Positions 36,927 to 48,637 of a DNA stretch of 64,000 nt are shown here, piece by piece. This DNA is from Blastobasis lacticolella (taxonomy: Eukaryota > Arthropoda > Insecta > Lepidoptera > Blastobasidae). The notes beneath the pieces were generated by a model. The model saw only the letters and a program-made list of their open reading frames with translations, had not been told where the DNA came from and made no database searches. How positions within the stretch are numbered: the stretch's first letter is position 1; each line of letters starts with the position of its first letter. The stretch is from positions 5,766,001-5,830,000 of the forward strand of contig LR990057.1 in the NCBI GenBank assembly GCA_905147135.1, in the 5' to 3' direction. A program made the translations under genes and the position numbers.

Positions 36927-39900
36927 CTATTCCTCTTCCCACTTCACATGACCTGGAACCAATTCTTCGAGTTGAGCTTTAAGACGCAAATTCTCCAGAT
37001 ACAGCAAGTTGCATTTGCGAATCTAGAAAAAAAATCGCAGTCATTGAATAAGGCAGTCAAAAAAATCGCAGTATTTCAGTAAGGCTTCTGCATTGGCTAG
37101 TGGCTCGCTGCACTTCTAGATCCTAGCAAGAACCCCGTGAGCATTAAATAACACGATGCGACATTTCGCTAAGCTATGAAAAATACTTTTGTAAAGATAA
37201 CAAATAGCGAGTTAAGCGAGTACCTACTTGCCTTTGTGGAGATCTCTGGAAGAAGCCTATGCCCTGCAGTGGGTGTCTTCCGGCAAACATGATAATGATG
37301 ATGATGAGTAGCGAAGGCACCAAGCGTGCAAGTGTGGCTGGCTGCGAATATTGTTTTGCTCCGGTACTTGTTAGGTGACAAGCTAGGTTCTAAGCGGGCG
37401 GCAAGCCACTGTCAGTGCAGACTTCAGAACAACTAAAAAGTAGGAAATTATTTGACTTCTTCTACTTATACTTTAGCTGCTGGGTGACGGTAGCCGTTTT
37501 TAATCAGGTGGACCGTGGACAAGCAATCATAAAAAAAGTTTAATGAGCACTGTCTTCGAAATGGCAGTCTACAGAGAATGCCTTGATGTCTTTGATATGG
37601 CAGTCTAGAAGAGAGCGCGTTGATGTCTTTGATATGAAGGTAATAGAGCAGCGGTCTTGGAAGAAAATTCAAATCACAAAGGGTGTAACTTCGTGCGCTG
37701 CGTTCCGTACACATATCTGTAATATAGAATAGTTACCGCGTGTTCCTAGGTGTACGTATAAAAATAACCGCAAATCGATGTACAGGATAGCCGTTTGGCA
37801 CACGTGTCATCATCATCATACTAACGCGTGGTGGTCAATCACGGCTTCTGCTAGGGACCGCTAGGCTTTGGCCCGGAGGATGGTGGTAGGTCCACACAAA
37901 ATTTGGTACACGTGTAGTAGATAATAAAACAATAATTCAATATTTGCGGAACTGCCGGTCAAAACGATTGTTTTGACATCTTTCCATCAGGTGGCCCGCT
38001 CGCTTGTTTGCCTACCGAATGACATAAAAAAGAAGAAAAAAAAATCTAGTCCTGTCGCGTAAAATGAATGCAGACTGTTGTTTGAAGTATAAGATAAGAG
38101 AAGCTGTTGGTATCAAGGGAATCAACATTCTTTACCACTGTTGCTCAGCGCGGTTTTTTTAACGACCCTCGACAAAAAATAGGGGTGTTATAAATCTGTA
38201 GCTCTGTGTATGTGTGGAGGTGTATGTCTGCTGTGGCATCGTAGCTCCCGAACGGAGTGACCGATTTCGGTTCTCGTTTCTTTATTTGTAAGTCAATTTA
38301 ATCGAAATAGTTTTTATCTTTGTATTATTAAAATTAGTTCAGTACTTTAGAAAATATTTCAGTGCTTATCTACCTATGTGGTTTTCCAATATTTTTCGGA
38401 CATGATGGAAACTCTACACGTGTGCCAAACGGCTATCCTGTACTGGAAATTGCGGGTCGTGGTAACTGGGCTCGTACGGCGACTAATGGTTCCGTACCTC
38501 CCGCCGGCGGCCCTGCGCGCTCACCTCCGCGAGTAGCAGCGCGGTGGCGGCGTCGTCCTGCGACGCCATCGCGCGGGCCAATCGCGCGTCGAGCGCGAGC
38601 CGCGCGCGCGCCGCCGCCGCCGCCAACGAGCGCACGGTCTCGCGCGCCTGCGCTATGCGCGACTCGTACTCCGCTTTCTGGATTTGTACAGACATTTAAT
38701 ACTTTCGCTGCGGCCGACTCAACATCGTCCCCATCATTATTCTAGCGCTTATCCTGACCCCTGCCAGGGTCCGCTTTCCTACTCATTCTTCTCCACTTCG
38801 CCCGGCCTTCGGCATCCTCGCCGTTGGCTTTCGCATTCGACTCAACAACTGGGTCTAAATCGGCGCTGCGCGTGTGCGAACGACTCATCTGGCCGGTCCG
38901 TTTAATACAATACTCAGCACTGCTATAGCCTCTCTGGTATTTGAGTCAGCAGGGGAAGTGTTAAGTAATATTCGCCATGGCGCGAGCCAATCGCGCGTCG
39001 AGCGCGAGCCGAGCACGCGCATCCGCCGCCGCCAACGAGCGCACGGTCTCGCGCGCCTGCGCTATGCGCGGCTCGTACTCCGCTGTCTGGATTTGTTCGG
39101 ACAACATTTAAGTAATGGTTAAACAACAATACGTGATCGTAGCTTCCAGGAGCGCCGCTGGCCTAGTGGTAAAGGTATCCGACTCGCAAGCGAGAGTACC
39201 AATGACTCTTTTCTGAGTTATGTATCTACATTAGTTAAACACTAATCGATGCTCTTACGGTGAGGGAAAACATCATGATGAAACCTGCACATTCAGGCCA
39301 CTGAATGTGTAACCATTATCCAATCTGGTAGCAGGGTCGTTCAATCGGTAGCAATTGTTGAGTCGGAGGCGGTGTCATGGAGTTGAAAAGCTACTGATAC
39401 CTCCTAGTCAAATAAGACAAATAAGAACTTTGGATATAAATAATCTGAACGCAATAGTTACGTTACATAGATACCTGATATGCCAAATCATGCATCTTGG
39501 TCAAGGCAGAACCCGAGCTCTCGTGTGCGAGGGCACAACCAGGACATTAAAGCCAAGATGATGACGATGATGATTTTGTGTACCTGTCTGTTAGTCGAAA
39601 AATTGTTCTGACAGCAAGTGGTCGAATCATGGGTAGCCTGACCCATCCACGCATGTTTACAGACCGCTCTGGGCCTGACGAAATCCGCCTCACCTGAGTG
39701 TCCCTCCTGTCCTTCAACACCAAGTATTTTTCGCCAACTATCAGCAGGGTCCTATGCACGTGCATGAGGCGTGCACGCACCAGCCTCGCGTGCGCGCGCA
39801 CCCTCGCCAGGGTGCTCTCGCGCGCGTGCAATCTCGCGCAGCCCTCTTCGTGCTCGCGTAATAGGGCAGAGTAGCGTTTTGACAGCTGATCGTATCTGTG

Positions 39901-42900
39901 GCGAATCGAGAGTGGCGGTTACTCGCTTCACATTAATTAACCATCCATAACAGTCCACTGCTTGGAGCGTCGGTGGCCGAGTGGTTAAGGCATCCGACTC
40001 GTAAGCAAGAGCTACCGGATTCAACTCCTACTACGACCATGTACTAATTGACTCTTCTGGGGCATGTGCATTAGTTGAATACTAACCAATGCTCGTACGG
40101 TGAGGGAAAACATAGTGATGTTACCTGCACATTCAGGCGATCTAATGTGTAACCATGATCCAATCTGGTCAGGTTCCTCTTGTAGCATGGTCACAGGCAG
40201 AGGTCAGATGGTAGTCGCTCCAGTGTGACATAGCATCAGATCTGCAAAATCCTGGATCATGGTCAAGACAAACCCCGGGACCTCGTGCGTGAGTACACAA
40301 CCAGGATATTAACGCCAAGATGATGATGATGATGAACAGGACACTGCGGACCTCCCCTCCTCAGTCGTTCACTCTTGGCAGATTGCAGACCTTGGCCTTC
40401 TCCAAATTAGCGGAGAGCTTTCCCATAATCTCCACGCAAGTGGAGCAAGCCAAGGTAAACAGACAGGTTGGAGATCACGTATTGAGAATGCTTCCAACAG
40501 AAAACGTTGCTGGACAGTTTGTTGATCTTCGGATATGTTTGCCTCTAGAACACGCAAGTCAATACGTACGACCATCAAACACAAATAAAACGTAGATAAT
40601 TCTAGGTTTCCTTCTAACATATTAATGTAACGTCCCTGTCTAGATTTCAGCTATTCAGCAGTATGATTAGTTAGTACAGTCAGCTGTAGAGTGGAGCAAA
40701 CAATAAACATATGCTGCAGGGTTCTTTCACTCTGCAGCTATACAGCTACGGTATACTAACATTACTTCTAAGAATTACAAAACTGAAGTAACAATAGGCA
40801 CGGCAAATAGCTCGCAGAACAGATGGCTGGGTTAGAAAGGTTCCTGAGTGGCGCCCACAGACTGGCCAGTAGGTACTTTGTAAACCTTCCCCCTACGAGT
40901 AGGACGGATATCCTTCTGGGAGTCCTAGGAAATTGTCGGGTGCAAGCTGCAAAAGGTCGATCAGAGTAGAAGGCGTAGGCCCGTCCGGAAGTCATGTCTT
41001 ACAGCTAAGATGATGAGGTGTCACTACAGACTGACCACGATATAAGAATAAGTTTCTAAACTCTGTAGGAAAGAGGTACAGTCAGCTGCAGATTGAACGA
41101 ACCCCTAGCATACATTAAGTCACGAACCTGAAAAATATGGACGCCATTTTACACCAGAGCGAAGTGAAGCACGCAAGGTATGGCAATTTCTTAACAATTA
41201 ATTTTGTTGAACATTCACACAAATACATAAGGTCTAGCAATCCGCTTCCATTTTGTTCGATTGTGTAACGCGCTGTCACGTCAGTGACAGTGTCAAAGCA
41301 CCCATACACAAATGGGCGGCCATTTTTATGCTTCACTCCTGATTTTAGAGAGTACCTATCCGTCCGTGGTAGGTCTGTGACATTAAGAGTTCTTATGGTA
41401 GGGGGGGTCCGTTCACTCTGCAGCTAGCTGTACAATCAAATAGGACTGGTGAACATCACTTACTGATACTGGAGGCAAACCATGCTCATAGTGGACCACG
41501 ATTCCACTAAATTCACGTCACTTTTCGATGATTTCGTTGTTTCTATAAATTAACAATTTTTAATATCATATTCGGTTACTAAATATGCTGTTCTTAAAAT
41601 TGAACATTCGATTACCTACTTAAATAGGTAGGTACCAAATAAATGGGTGAGCATTCATTCATCTATCACGATGTTTTCCCTCACCGTAAGAGTATCGGTA
41701 AGAATTTAACAAATGTACATAATTCAGAAAAGAGTCATTGGTACATGGCCGCAGCGGGATTCAAACCCGGTACCCCTCGCTTACGAGTCGGATGCTCAAC
41801 CGCCCGGCCACCGGCCACCTTACATAGTTGATAAATATGAGTGCACAAAGCACTACATAAAACTTATCAAGAAGTTCTTACAGTGGGAATTGCTGGAACT
41901 AACTAAACCGACAGGAAAACGTTGAAGAGCCCTCGATCAAGCATAGGTACATATTAAGCTCAAACACTTCCTAAATACTAAACCGATTTTAATGAAACAA
42001 AGCAAAGAACTATCTAGATTAAACTACCGTCAAATCAATAAAAACTCGATTAATCTGTTCGAGAGCTACGATGCCACAGACAGACACACAGATCCGTAGA
42101 TTCACACGTCAAACATATAACACCCCTATTTTTCGGGGGTCGGGGGTTAAAACAGTACCTAAACATCCTGTAGCCGTATTCACATTGGCTCGGAAATCGG
42201 ATTCGGATACGGAATCGACAAACGACCCCGCAAAAGTTCTTAGGAAAATGTGGTTTCAGTTAATTTTGATGAAATTTTCACATGTTATAGAGAGTAGAGT
42301 TTCTGTGGAATCTATTGGGATTCTAAATAACAGCTTTCAAATCGATCGACACGGATTCGCCGCTCACGAATTTTGTGTCGAATCGTTCGGTAACGGTTTC
42401 GTATCATTGTGAATACGGCTACTGATGGAAAGTCAGTGGGTTTTCTGTAACAAATAATTGGCCGCAAACCTTTAGAATTAGAGCACTTCGAAGACTCCTC
42501 GGAGGCCCACCACTCGTTCACGTCGTGGGGGTGTGCGTGCGAGGACTTGCAGCTCATCAACTTGTGCTCGTAGTTGTTCGTCTTGCGCAGACTGTGCTCC
42601 AGCCCCTTCAGCAGCTTCCGCGCGTTCTGGAGCCCCCGTTCGAAGTTCTTCTCTCGATTATTGGTTTTCTGTCAAGATGGTTCAAACTTGAGGAATTGGT
42701 ATTTTTAATCTATAGGTATGTAAATAGTTGGTACCATAAATCAACTTGGGACATGTTAGGAATGAATCCTAACATGTTCCTAAGTAGGTAGTTATTCCGA
42801 AAAAGTTGCAGTCTGTCCACATCATACTGTTCCTAAACTTATTATCATCACCCGACCGGTCTGTACTGGCTTCTGCCAGGGTCTGCTTTCCAACTCATTC

Positions 42901-43298
42901 TTCTCCATTTCGCCTGGTCTCGGGCGGAACTTATTTTTATAACTACGCAACAGATTCAAAAACAAAATCAAATCTCGTCCCTATACTCTACCATGTGCCT
43001 CTTCTATAGGCCTTCTATATTATAGAGATTTCTTCTTAGAAATAAGTAGTGCCTGTTGTGTCGTCTTTCATTTTGTTTATTTCTTTATGCTATTTATTGT
43101 GTGCGATAAACTGTTAAATAAATAAGATAAAAGCTAAAACGTACCTAAGTTCAAAAGTAATTTTACCTAAACAGGAACTTCATAGGTTATAAGGCTAATG
43201 TGTAGATACTGAATTACCTGTAAGTTATCGTTTATATCGATATACTTGAGAGACATATCTACTGGTAGCGTATTATGCAAGTTATTTTCTCGCATCAT
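36927..43298 (-). CDS. Coiled-coil protein of unknown function, 6 coding exons, 269 aa
   Basis: I do not recognise the family. Exons in transcript order are 43298-43218 (start ATG, codon 2 also ATG; the exon begins at 43306 after a good acceptor), 42668-42470, 41542-41464, 39895-39694, 38677-38525 and 37022-36927. All phases agree, giving 810 nt including the stop. The 79-nt third coding exon was found by frame requirement: it is open, has acceptor TTTATAG and donor GTAAGT, and joins phase 1 to phase 2. The donor after exon 2 (AAAG|GTTTGC) is weak. The protein has a basic helical segment (about 30-60), a polar linker with NEWWASEE (51-58), then nearly continuous coiled coil from about 120 to 260, very rich in Arg, Ala and Leu, ending HVKWEEE. 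Exons 4 and 5 are strikingly GC-rich with GC-ending codons, unlike the AT-rich exon 6. At least one upstream noncoding exon is expected. A cytoskeletal or centriolar role is only a guess. Confidence 0.78.
38745..38870 (-). mobile_element. RTE-like LINE tail fragment
   Basis: Same family as the tail near 36.4 kb, here in reverse: 'cagggtccgctttcctactc' and 'ttcgcccggccttcggcatc'. It lies between exon 5 of the coiled-coil gene and that exon's broken duplicate. Confidence 0.55.
38978..39112 (-). pseudogene. Partial broken duplicate of exon 5 of the coiled-coil gene
   Basis: About 115-130 bp repeat the 5' part of exon 5 (38525-38677), including its acceptor region, at roughly 90 per cent identity by eye. 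The copy reads TAEYEPRIAQARETVRSLAA and continues to ARAMANIT before a stop. It lacks the last 14 residues of the exon and any splice donor, so it cannot serve as an alternative exon. The first codon changed from AAA to ACA. Confidence 0.75.
39151..39573 (+). mobile_element. SINE-A copy
   Basis: The head begins 'gagcgccgctggcctagtgg', but much of the region around the B-box is deleted ('gcgagagtaccaatgactct'). The body and tail follow, ending 'acattaaagccaagatgatg'. It contains an insertion or rearrangement near 39340-39470. It lies in an intron of the coiled-coil gene. Confidence 0.7.
39964..40336 (+). mobile_element. SINE-A copy, near full length
   Basis: Head 'gagcgtcggtggccgagtgg', body 'tacggtgagggaaaacatag', tail 'atattaacgccaagatgatg' with a (gat)n run. 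It sits about 70 bp upstream (in transcript sense) of the acceptor of exon 4 of the coiled-coil gene. Confidence 0.8.
40337..40500. repeat. Repeat-K copy, diverged
   Basis: Contains 'cccataatctccacgcaagt' and 'gacaggttggagatcacgta'. It has deceptive exon-like reading on both strands (see rejected items). Confidence 0.4.
40830..41000 (+). mobile_element. Endonuclease-RT LINE C-terminal remnant
   Basis: The plus strand reads EWRPQTGQ with a stop, and later a stretch ending GASCKRSIRVEGVGP. It follows the layout of lepidopteran endonuclease-RT C-termini (W.P..GRR..GRP..RW.DD...V.G..W...A.DR..W..L...). It has several stops and is dead. Confidence 0.45.
41665..41818 (-). mobile_element. SINE-A fragment (head and proximal body only)
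   Basis: Head complement 'ggattcaaacccggtacccc' and 'gctcaaccgcccggccaccg'; body to 'cacgatgttttccctcaccg'. The 3' tail is missing, unlike the usual 5' truncation, which suggests a later deletion. Confidence 0.7.
43030..43125 (+). mobile_element. Jockey/CR1-like LINE 3' tail fragment
   Basis: 'gaaataagtagtgcctgttg' through 'gcgataaactgttaaataaa' matches the tail of the LINE at 21905-21995. Confidence 0.6.
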
Positions 43299-43309
43299 GC
43301 CTTTTCCTG

Positions 43310-44880
43310 CAGAATAAAAACAAAATATCCGATATTAAAAATATATTTGACTCAACAATTACGGTTGTAGACAACAGAGTCCACACCAAAAGACAATACA
43401 GAGTAAAGAGAATTTAATCATCATCATCATCTCGGTGTTATGTCTCGGTTGCGCTCCCGCGCGGCTCACGAGGGACTGGGGTCCTTCCTACTCTTCCTGA
43501 CCCACCACCACTTAGCTCGATCTTCGGCATCCTTGGTGATGAGCTTGTTTTCACACATGTCATTCTAGACGACGTCAAGCCATCGCTTGTTGGGCCGACC
43601 TCTCCTTCCCGTGCCTAGCGGGGGTGGCATGGCCAAACATTTGTTCCCTAGGTATTTCGCCGGTCTGCACAAGACGTAGCCATACTATCAAAAGCGGCAC
43701 TCTTGCAGCTTATTTGCGTTGCCACAGACGAAAAGGCTACCGCGAATGTAGGCGTTTCGAACGCGATCCTTCCGTGAAACTCCACACATCCACCTCAGAA
43801 AACAGTCATTAGTACATGGCCGGAGCGGGATTCGAACCTCCCTCTCTCGGGACCTCTGGCTTACGAGTCGCATACTCTAACCGCTCGGCCACCGACGCTC
43901 TAAAGGTAGGTACTTACTGCCGGGCGCGACTTCGTACGCATGGATCAGACTGACCAGAGGAGGAGCGGGAATCTTCTTAATGGATCTATATCAGATTCTC
44001 AAAACAGTACCTATCATCAGTAACATTTTTCAATGGCAATCATAAAAGCTGCACTGTGGTGCGGCCAAGGCTTTAAACTAACAGACAGCATGTCTGCATT
44101 GAAAGCACTAATGAGTATATTATTATATACTATTGTATTCATTGTTCTTTAATCCTCATCGCGGACTAGCTAGAGGATATTTCCTCACGTTTACCTCGGT
44201 AAATTTGCCACTATGGGTCTGCTCATCTATAAATATAGGGAAGTAACGCTGATGCCAACAATTCTCTTATTTCCATAATTGAAATTGTTACTTTTGCGAT
44301 ACCCTATCATCAATGTCATGGGTTCAGTTGCTAACAAGGTTGCTTTATTAAATCTTTGCTTGTTGTTGCTTTGTTGAAAGTATTAAATCGATCATGTAAT
44401 CGCAAAACGCAAAGAGAATTGTTGGCAACAGAGTTAATTATTATAGTTATAGTAATTAGCCTACTGATTAATTAATTAAAAATTTGTTTTATTGGATTTT
44501 TACAGCGATTGTCATCGGACTAGCACAACTCGTCACGGAAAAGCCAATTCGCAAACTTGTGCTTGGACTACAGATACTTGGACCGTAAGCTGGTGAGGCT
44601 TATATATTCGCTTGGTCCAAAGCCAACGGTTGGAGGAGTCCTGAATAAATTAAAAGACGAAAAACTGTCAGATGGTTTAATCAACTACAACAAAAAGCAT
44701 AACTTTTAAAACTAAATCAGTCTAAAAATATCCTGTCTCCTGCATTACAACTACTATGACTCAAATACATTGTCTAAAAGGATATAAACTATGCTACGAT
44801 CTGTGCATTATCTTTTATGCTTCAAATAAGTCTGTCCATACGGAAAATTTTGTAAACAGTATTTTAATATAAGTATTCCA
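43310..44880. other. Intergenic region between the coiled-coil gene and MCRIP2
   Basis: Apart from the chimeric retroelement I see unannotated AT-rich DNA. The upstream noncoding exon and promoter of the minus-strand coiled-coil gene are expected here but cannot be pinned down. A lone exon-like segment at 44506-44587 (+) is discussed under rejected items. Confidence 0.5.
43420..43902 (-). mobile_element. Chimeric retroelement: SINE-A head joined to RTE-like LINE 3' part
   Basis: On the minus strand 43902-43795 is a SINE-A tRNA-like head ('gagcgtcggtggccgagcgg', then the proximal body to 'tgactgttttctgag'). From 43794 the sequence becomes RTE reverse transcriptase: WMCGVSRKDRVRNAYIRGSL, later GRPNKRWLDVV, a stop, NDMCENKLITKDAEDRAKWW and RKSRKDPSPS followed by TGA. 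It ends in 'gagcgcaaccgagacataac' and an ATG repeat. That final tail is homologous to the standard SINE-A tail. The element is inactive (stops, frameshift) but shows the SINE-LINE relationship directly. Confidence 0.85.
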
Positions 44881-46601
44881 CTTATTTGCACCCTGCAACA
44901 AATATGTTGACAACAAACATTGTTACGAAAATAACGAATAGTGCGATAGGAAAATAATGGTGATGTTGAAACTGATTACTATTCAAATATAATCGTTTAG
45001 CATCAATGCATTCAATAAATATACAAATGCACAAAAACATTGAACAAAAAGTCAAACAAATTTTATACAATAATAGCTTTCATTACAACCAAAAACGGAC
45101 ATAGTTGTTATAATATTGGAAGACATCAATTATACATATTTCTACAAGTGAACTAATGAAATGTTTGTTTCATTAGAAGCAGAAGTTCATTTTAGTAGGA
45201 GTTGATAACATGATACCCATGATTGTAATAATATTACAGTAATTTAACATAATTAATGAAATTTTAAAAGGAACAATTACAATAAAAACAATATCTTTGA
45301 ACAATAACAATGATAACATAATGATCAATTGCATAAGGGCATGGTTTTCTTAAAAATTTATTAGGCTTTTCCTAATTTACAGTAAATCAATATATAACTC
45401 AAATATTTGAAATTGAAGAGTAGGTAGTACCATTATGTACTGACAAACATTCGTGCAAAGGGGAAAGCTTAAAGATTGTAATATTTTTCTACAATAATTC
45501 CTATGTTCGATAACATTAAATCACATTAATTTGTGATTCACTAAATAAAAATATTAAAACATGTATTCAGGCACTTCAAATATTGCATTATTATAGGCTT
45601 GATGTCTTTTATTTATCACGTAATAGCTGCAACAATTTGTAACAAATTATAATTATAGGTTAAATACAGTAACAGTTCAATCTTATACCTTTATTGTAAT
45701 GGTTAAAATTGACATTTAATAGATATTCGAAATTTCACATGATGAACAATACCATTCGATATTATAAATTATGGTAAACATTAACAATGAAGTGAATAAA
45801 ATGTTCATTAATGGTGTTTATCTTGACTAGTAATGTATGTGATTTTTACAGTGATTTTAGTTAATAAAAAATAAAAAATCTACATTCAACCTCACATGAG
45901 CTTAAAGTATAAATAATAATTTTGGAACATGATCGTAAATTAACATTTGAATTAATTTTCAATTTCAGATAAAAATTAATACATATTTTATGTACACTGT
46001 TACAATATATGTTGAATAACCACAACACTGAACAAAATAATAATAAATTCATGATTACAACAAGATTAAACTTTGTTCAGTACTTCATATGAGTTCAATG
46101 AAAATGTTGTAAATAAATATTTATTACCATCCATTTAACACAATAATCTTAAAGAATATTGGTTTGAATGGAATATTAACAAACAATGATGCTATTCGCA
46201 AACAATTTGAGCTTTGGAACTTGTTACTTAAGATATGACATATCTACTGAGATCCACAATCACCTGTAGATTACTTAACTTTAGAGCTTATTATATATTT
46301 AACACTAGGTAGGTATTTCAATTATCAACATTGAATGAAAAAGTTCCATAAAAAATTTAATACCACTTATGTAAAAATTGTGATATTGCATACATATAAT
46401 ATTACGATAACCATATGGCTTACTATAATGAATATGTAATAGCGTCACAGCCGACATGAAGTTAGGCTTTGACACTCATCAAATCTGCCTGATAACCTAG
46501 AGTATATAGTACTTGTTAAAATTTAGTAAACTACAGATGATTGTGACTTACGCTACCTCAGAACGGCGATTACCCTACTGTCTCCTGTGGATGTTGCTGA
46601 C
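44880..46601 (-). other. Probable long 3' UTR of MCRIP2
   Basis: About 1.7 kb of very AT-rich sequence, free of the SINEs and repeats that fill the rest of the window, lies directly after the MCRIP2 stop. The lack of insertions suggests constraint and fits a long 3' UTR. Minus-strand AATAAA candidates lie at 46120-46125 and 45357-45362. The true cleavage site is unknown. Confidence 0.4.
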
Positions 46602-48637
46602 TCACAGGGAATTTGTGATATTCTGGAAAAGTCTTTTGCCCCACCACGTCTCCAGGTCGAAGGGTTTGAAGTCACGTAGGCACGCGCTGGGTTCATCGTC
46701 CTGGTAGAACAGGTTTGAGAGAGGTGTGGGCGATGAGCTACCTGATGCTGAAACAATGTAATGTCATTAATAATTAACATAACAATCAGTCATAACAAAC
46801 ATTGTATTGAACACTAACCAATGTTCTTATGGTGAAGGAAGACATTGCGATGAAATTTGCACATTCAGGCTACTGAATGTGTAACCATGATCCGATTTGG
46901 TCAGGTTACCCTGTTAACTGGGTCACAGAGGTCAGATGCCAGACATTCCACTGTTAATACCTGATCTGTCAAATCCTGGATCATGGTCAAGGCGGAACTC
47001 GAGCCTCCGCGCGCGATAGCTCAACCGGGACATTAACGGCAAGATGACCAACATAACATCCATATTTGATTGGGGAAGAGACTAGGGAAGAGTAGGGTAG
47101 GGGTAGGCCTACACACAAACAACGTTGCAGTGGGTTAGCTAGTTATTCAATCATTTAATTTTAAAATGTCATCGAAATCATCATTACAACAGTCTATAAT
47201 AATCTAGTCATATCAATATAGAGAAGGAAAGCAAAGATAAAAGTATTATATCACAAATTCTTTTATCTCACTACATACTTTTAGATTAATATCAACATAA
47301 AGTGGGTAATAAATAGGATTTATCACAAAGATAAAAGAATGGGTTAAATTTTTTTCCTCATTTCCATAAATGTGGACAATGCTCAGGCCCAGCAGTGGAT
47401 TGTTGGAATATTCTAATAACTGGGACCTTCCTTTTTTATCTAAATGCATGTTGACTGAATCAGTACGGAATAGTGTAAGTTTACAGTCAAGTTGATTTGT
47501 CACAATATTATACACTCCATAAATACTTAGATTGTTATTTGTGACACTCAATAGTCACATGGCATGGCATGAGGCATTCCATTTTAGTTCTCAGTGACAA
47601 AATACCTGTTCAGCATTTCTGTTGCCTGCAACCTAAATGCATGAATCCTAGATATTATGGGCAATAGTTACTACTTACCATCAGGTAGGCTGTCTGCTTA
47701 TTTGTCACTGCATATCATAAAATAAAGTCTCTGCCAACATCTATGGGATACGGGTGTGAGTATGATACGTATGTGTTTACATACTTATTTACATAGGATT
47801 TACCTATCTCATTATAGTAATAGTACTGATTTATATTTTCTAACAGGCTATGGCAATTTATTTTGTTTTATAGTATTATTTCAATTTGTACCTACCAATG
47901 CTGCCATTGGTTGGCGTTGACGGCTCACTGTCCCCATATGCTGTTTGTGTCCAGGCTGGAAAATTGCCAATTAAGTACATAAGTAGGTTCTATCTATGAG
48001 TTTTCAATTTTTAACATATTATAAATGTTCACAATACATAAAATAGATATTTATTATATTTATTTATAAAAAAGGATAAGTTTACTTACTCTCACTAATA
48101 AATCTGATCATCTCTTCATGCTGTGGGGTGATCACACTGTGTTGTATTCTCTGGTGGACTGTCTTTTTGCCATTTGAGTGGAATACTGGTTTGGGCATGC
48201 TGAAAAATAAAAGGTTAGATTTATAGGGCAATCCAAGCAAGTATTACGCATTGTGGGTATTGAAGAGCGATGCTACTCTTCAAAACCCAAATCAAAATGA
48301 ATAAACGCTCATTTGTAGGATTTCTCGTATGCCGGGAGGTTATGTAAATTTAATGATGAAATCTTGCAAAACACTTCGGTCTCGTGATGTGATATTATGA
48401 AAATATTTACTTGATAGTTTCGCCATTATCAGAATCTGAGGATTTCCTATTGTCCTTACGGCTGTCCAATCGTTCCAAGTTCTGTGAGAGACCTGTAAGT
48501 GGAAATGTTCGAAAGTTCACCTCATATGACCAGAGATACCATACAATAATTTACTGTAACAAATGCGGTCAAGCAGCGAACTTACCTCTGCGAGTTTTAG
48601 CGACTATCTTGCTGGGCCCTTTTGAGACAGTATACAT
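46602..48637 (-). CDS. MCRIP2: MCRIP2 orthologue (MAPK-regulated corepressor-interacting protein 2), 5 exons, 149 aa
   Basis: MCRIP1/2 are small, largely disordered adaptors. Mammalian MCRIP1 binds the corepressor CtBP under ERK control, and both bind DDX6 and RNA-granule components. Exons in transcript order are 48637-48586, 48492-48411, 48199-48090, 47955-47896 and 46747-46602. All junctions are GT-AG and the phases agree (450 nt). The N-terminus MYTVSKGPSKIVAKTRR matches the MCRIP2 start. The conserved core TPQHEEMIRFISETW is at residues 69-83, and the C-terminal FKPFDLETWWGKR is at 128-140. The WW and the MYT-KGPSK start point to MCRIP2 rather than MCRIP1. The middle (84-115) is a Ser/Pro/Thr-rich linker with SP and TP sites that could be MAPK targets. 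The 5' UTR is short and AT-rich. Confidence 0.95.
46804..47047 (+). mobile_element. SINE-A copy, 5' truncated, in intron 4 of MCRIP2
   Basis: Begins 'gaacactaaccaatgttctt' and ends 'ccgggacattaacggcaaga'. It is inserted antisense to MCRIP2, only about 55 bp upstream of the last exon's acceptor. Confidence 0.8.

Noticed and set aside
38362..38745. 127-codon plus-strand open frame rich in Arg, Ala and Pro
   Set aside because: It is the antisense shadow of GC-rich exon 5 of the minus-strand coiled-coil gene, which has correct splice sites and phase.
40376..40455. Exon-like reading on plus (acceptor cttggcag to donor gtaaac) and on minus (KLSANLEKAKV)
   Set aside because: The stretch aligns with repeat-K copies elsewhere in the window, so the apparent splice sites and frame are probably fortuitous.
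41000..41090. 60-nt minus-strand candidate exon with good acceptor (tttcctacag) and donor (GTAAGA), considered as the missing exon of the coiled-coil gene
   Set aside because: Its length keeps phase 1 instead of converting it to phase 2, and it lies beside the repeated gtacagtcagctgcag motif. The 79-nt exon at 41464-41542 fits exactly.
44506..44587. Isolated exon-like segment: acceptor ttttacag, open frame IVIGLAQLVTEKPIRKLVLG onward to a stop, followed by AATAAA at 44645
   Set aside because: The frame is only 27 codons, which is easily open by chance. I recognise no family and find no partner exon upstream on the plus strand. It is phase-compatible with WSD exon 4, but the WSD C-terminus is already complete at 35732 and is not similar.
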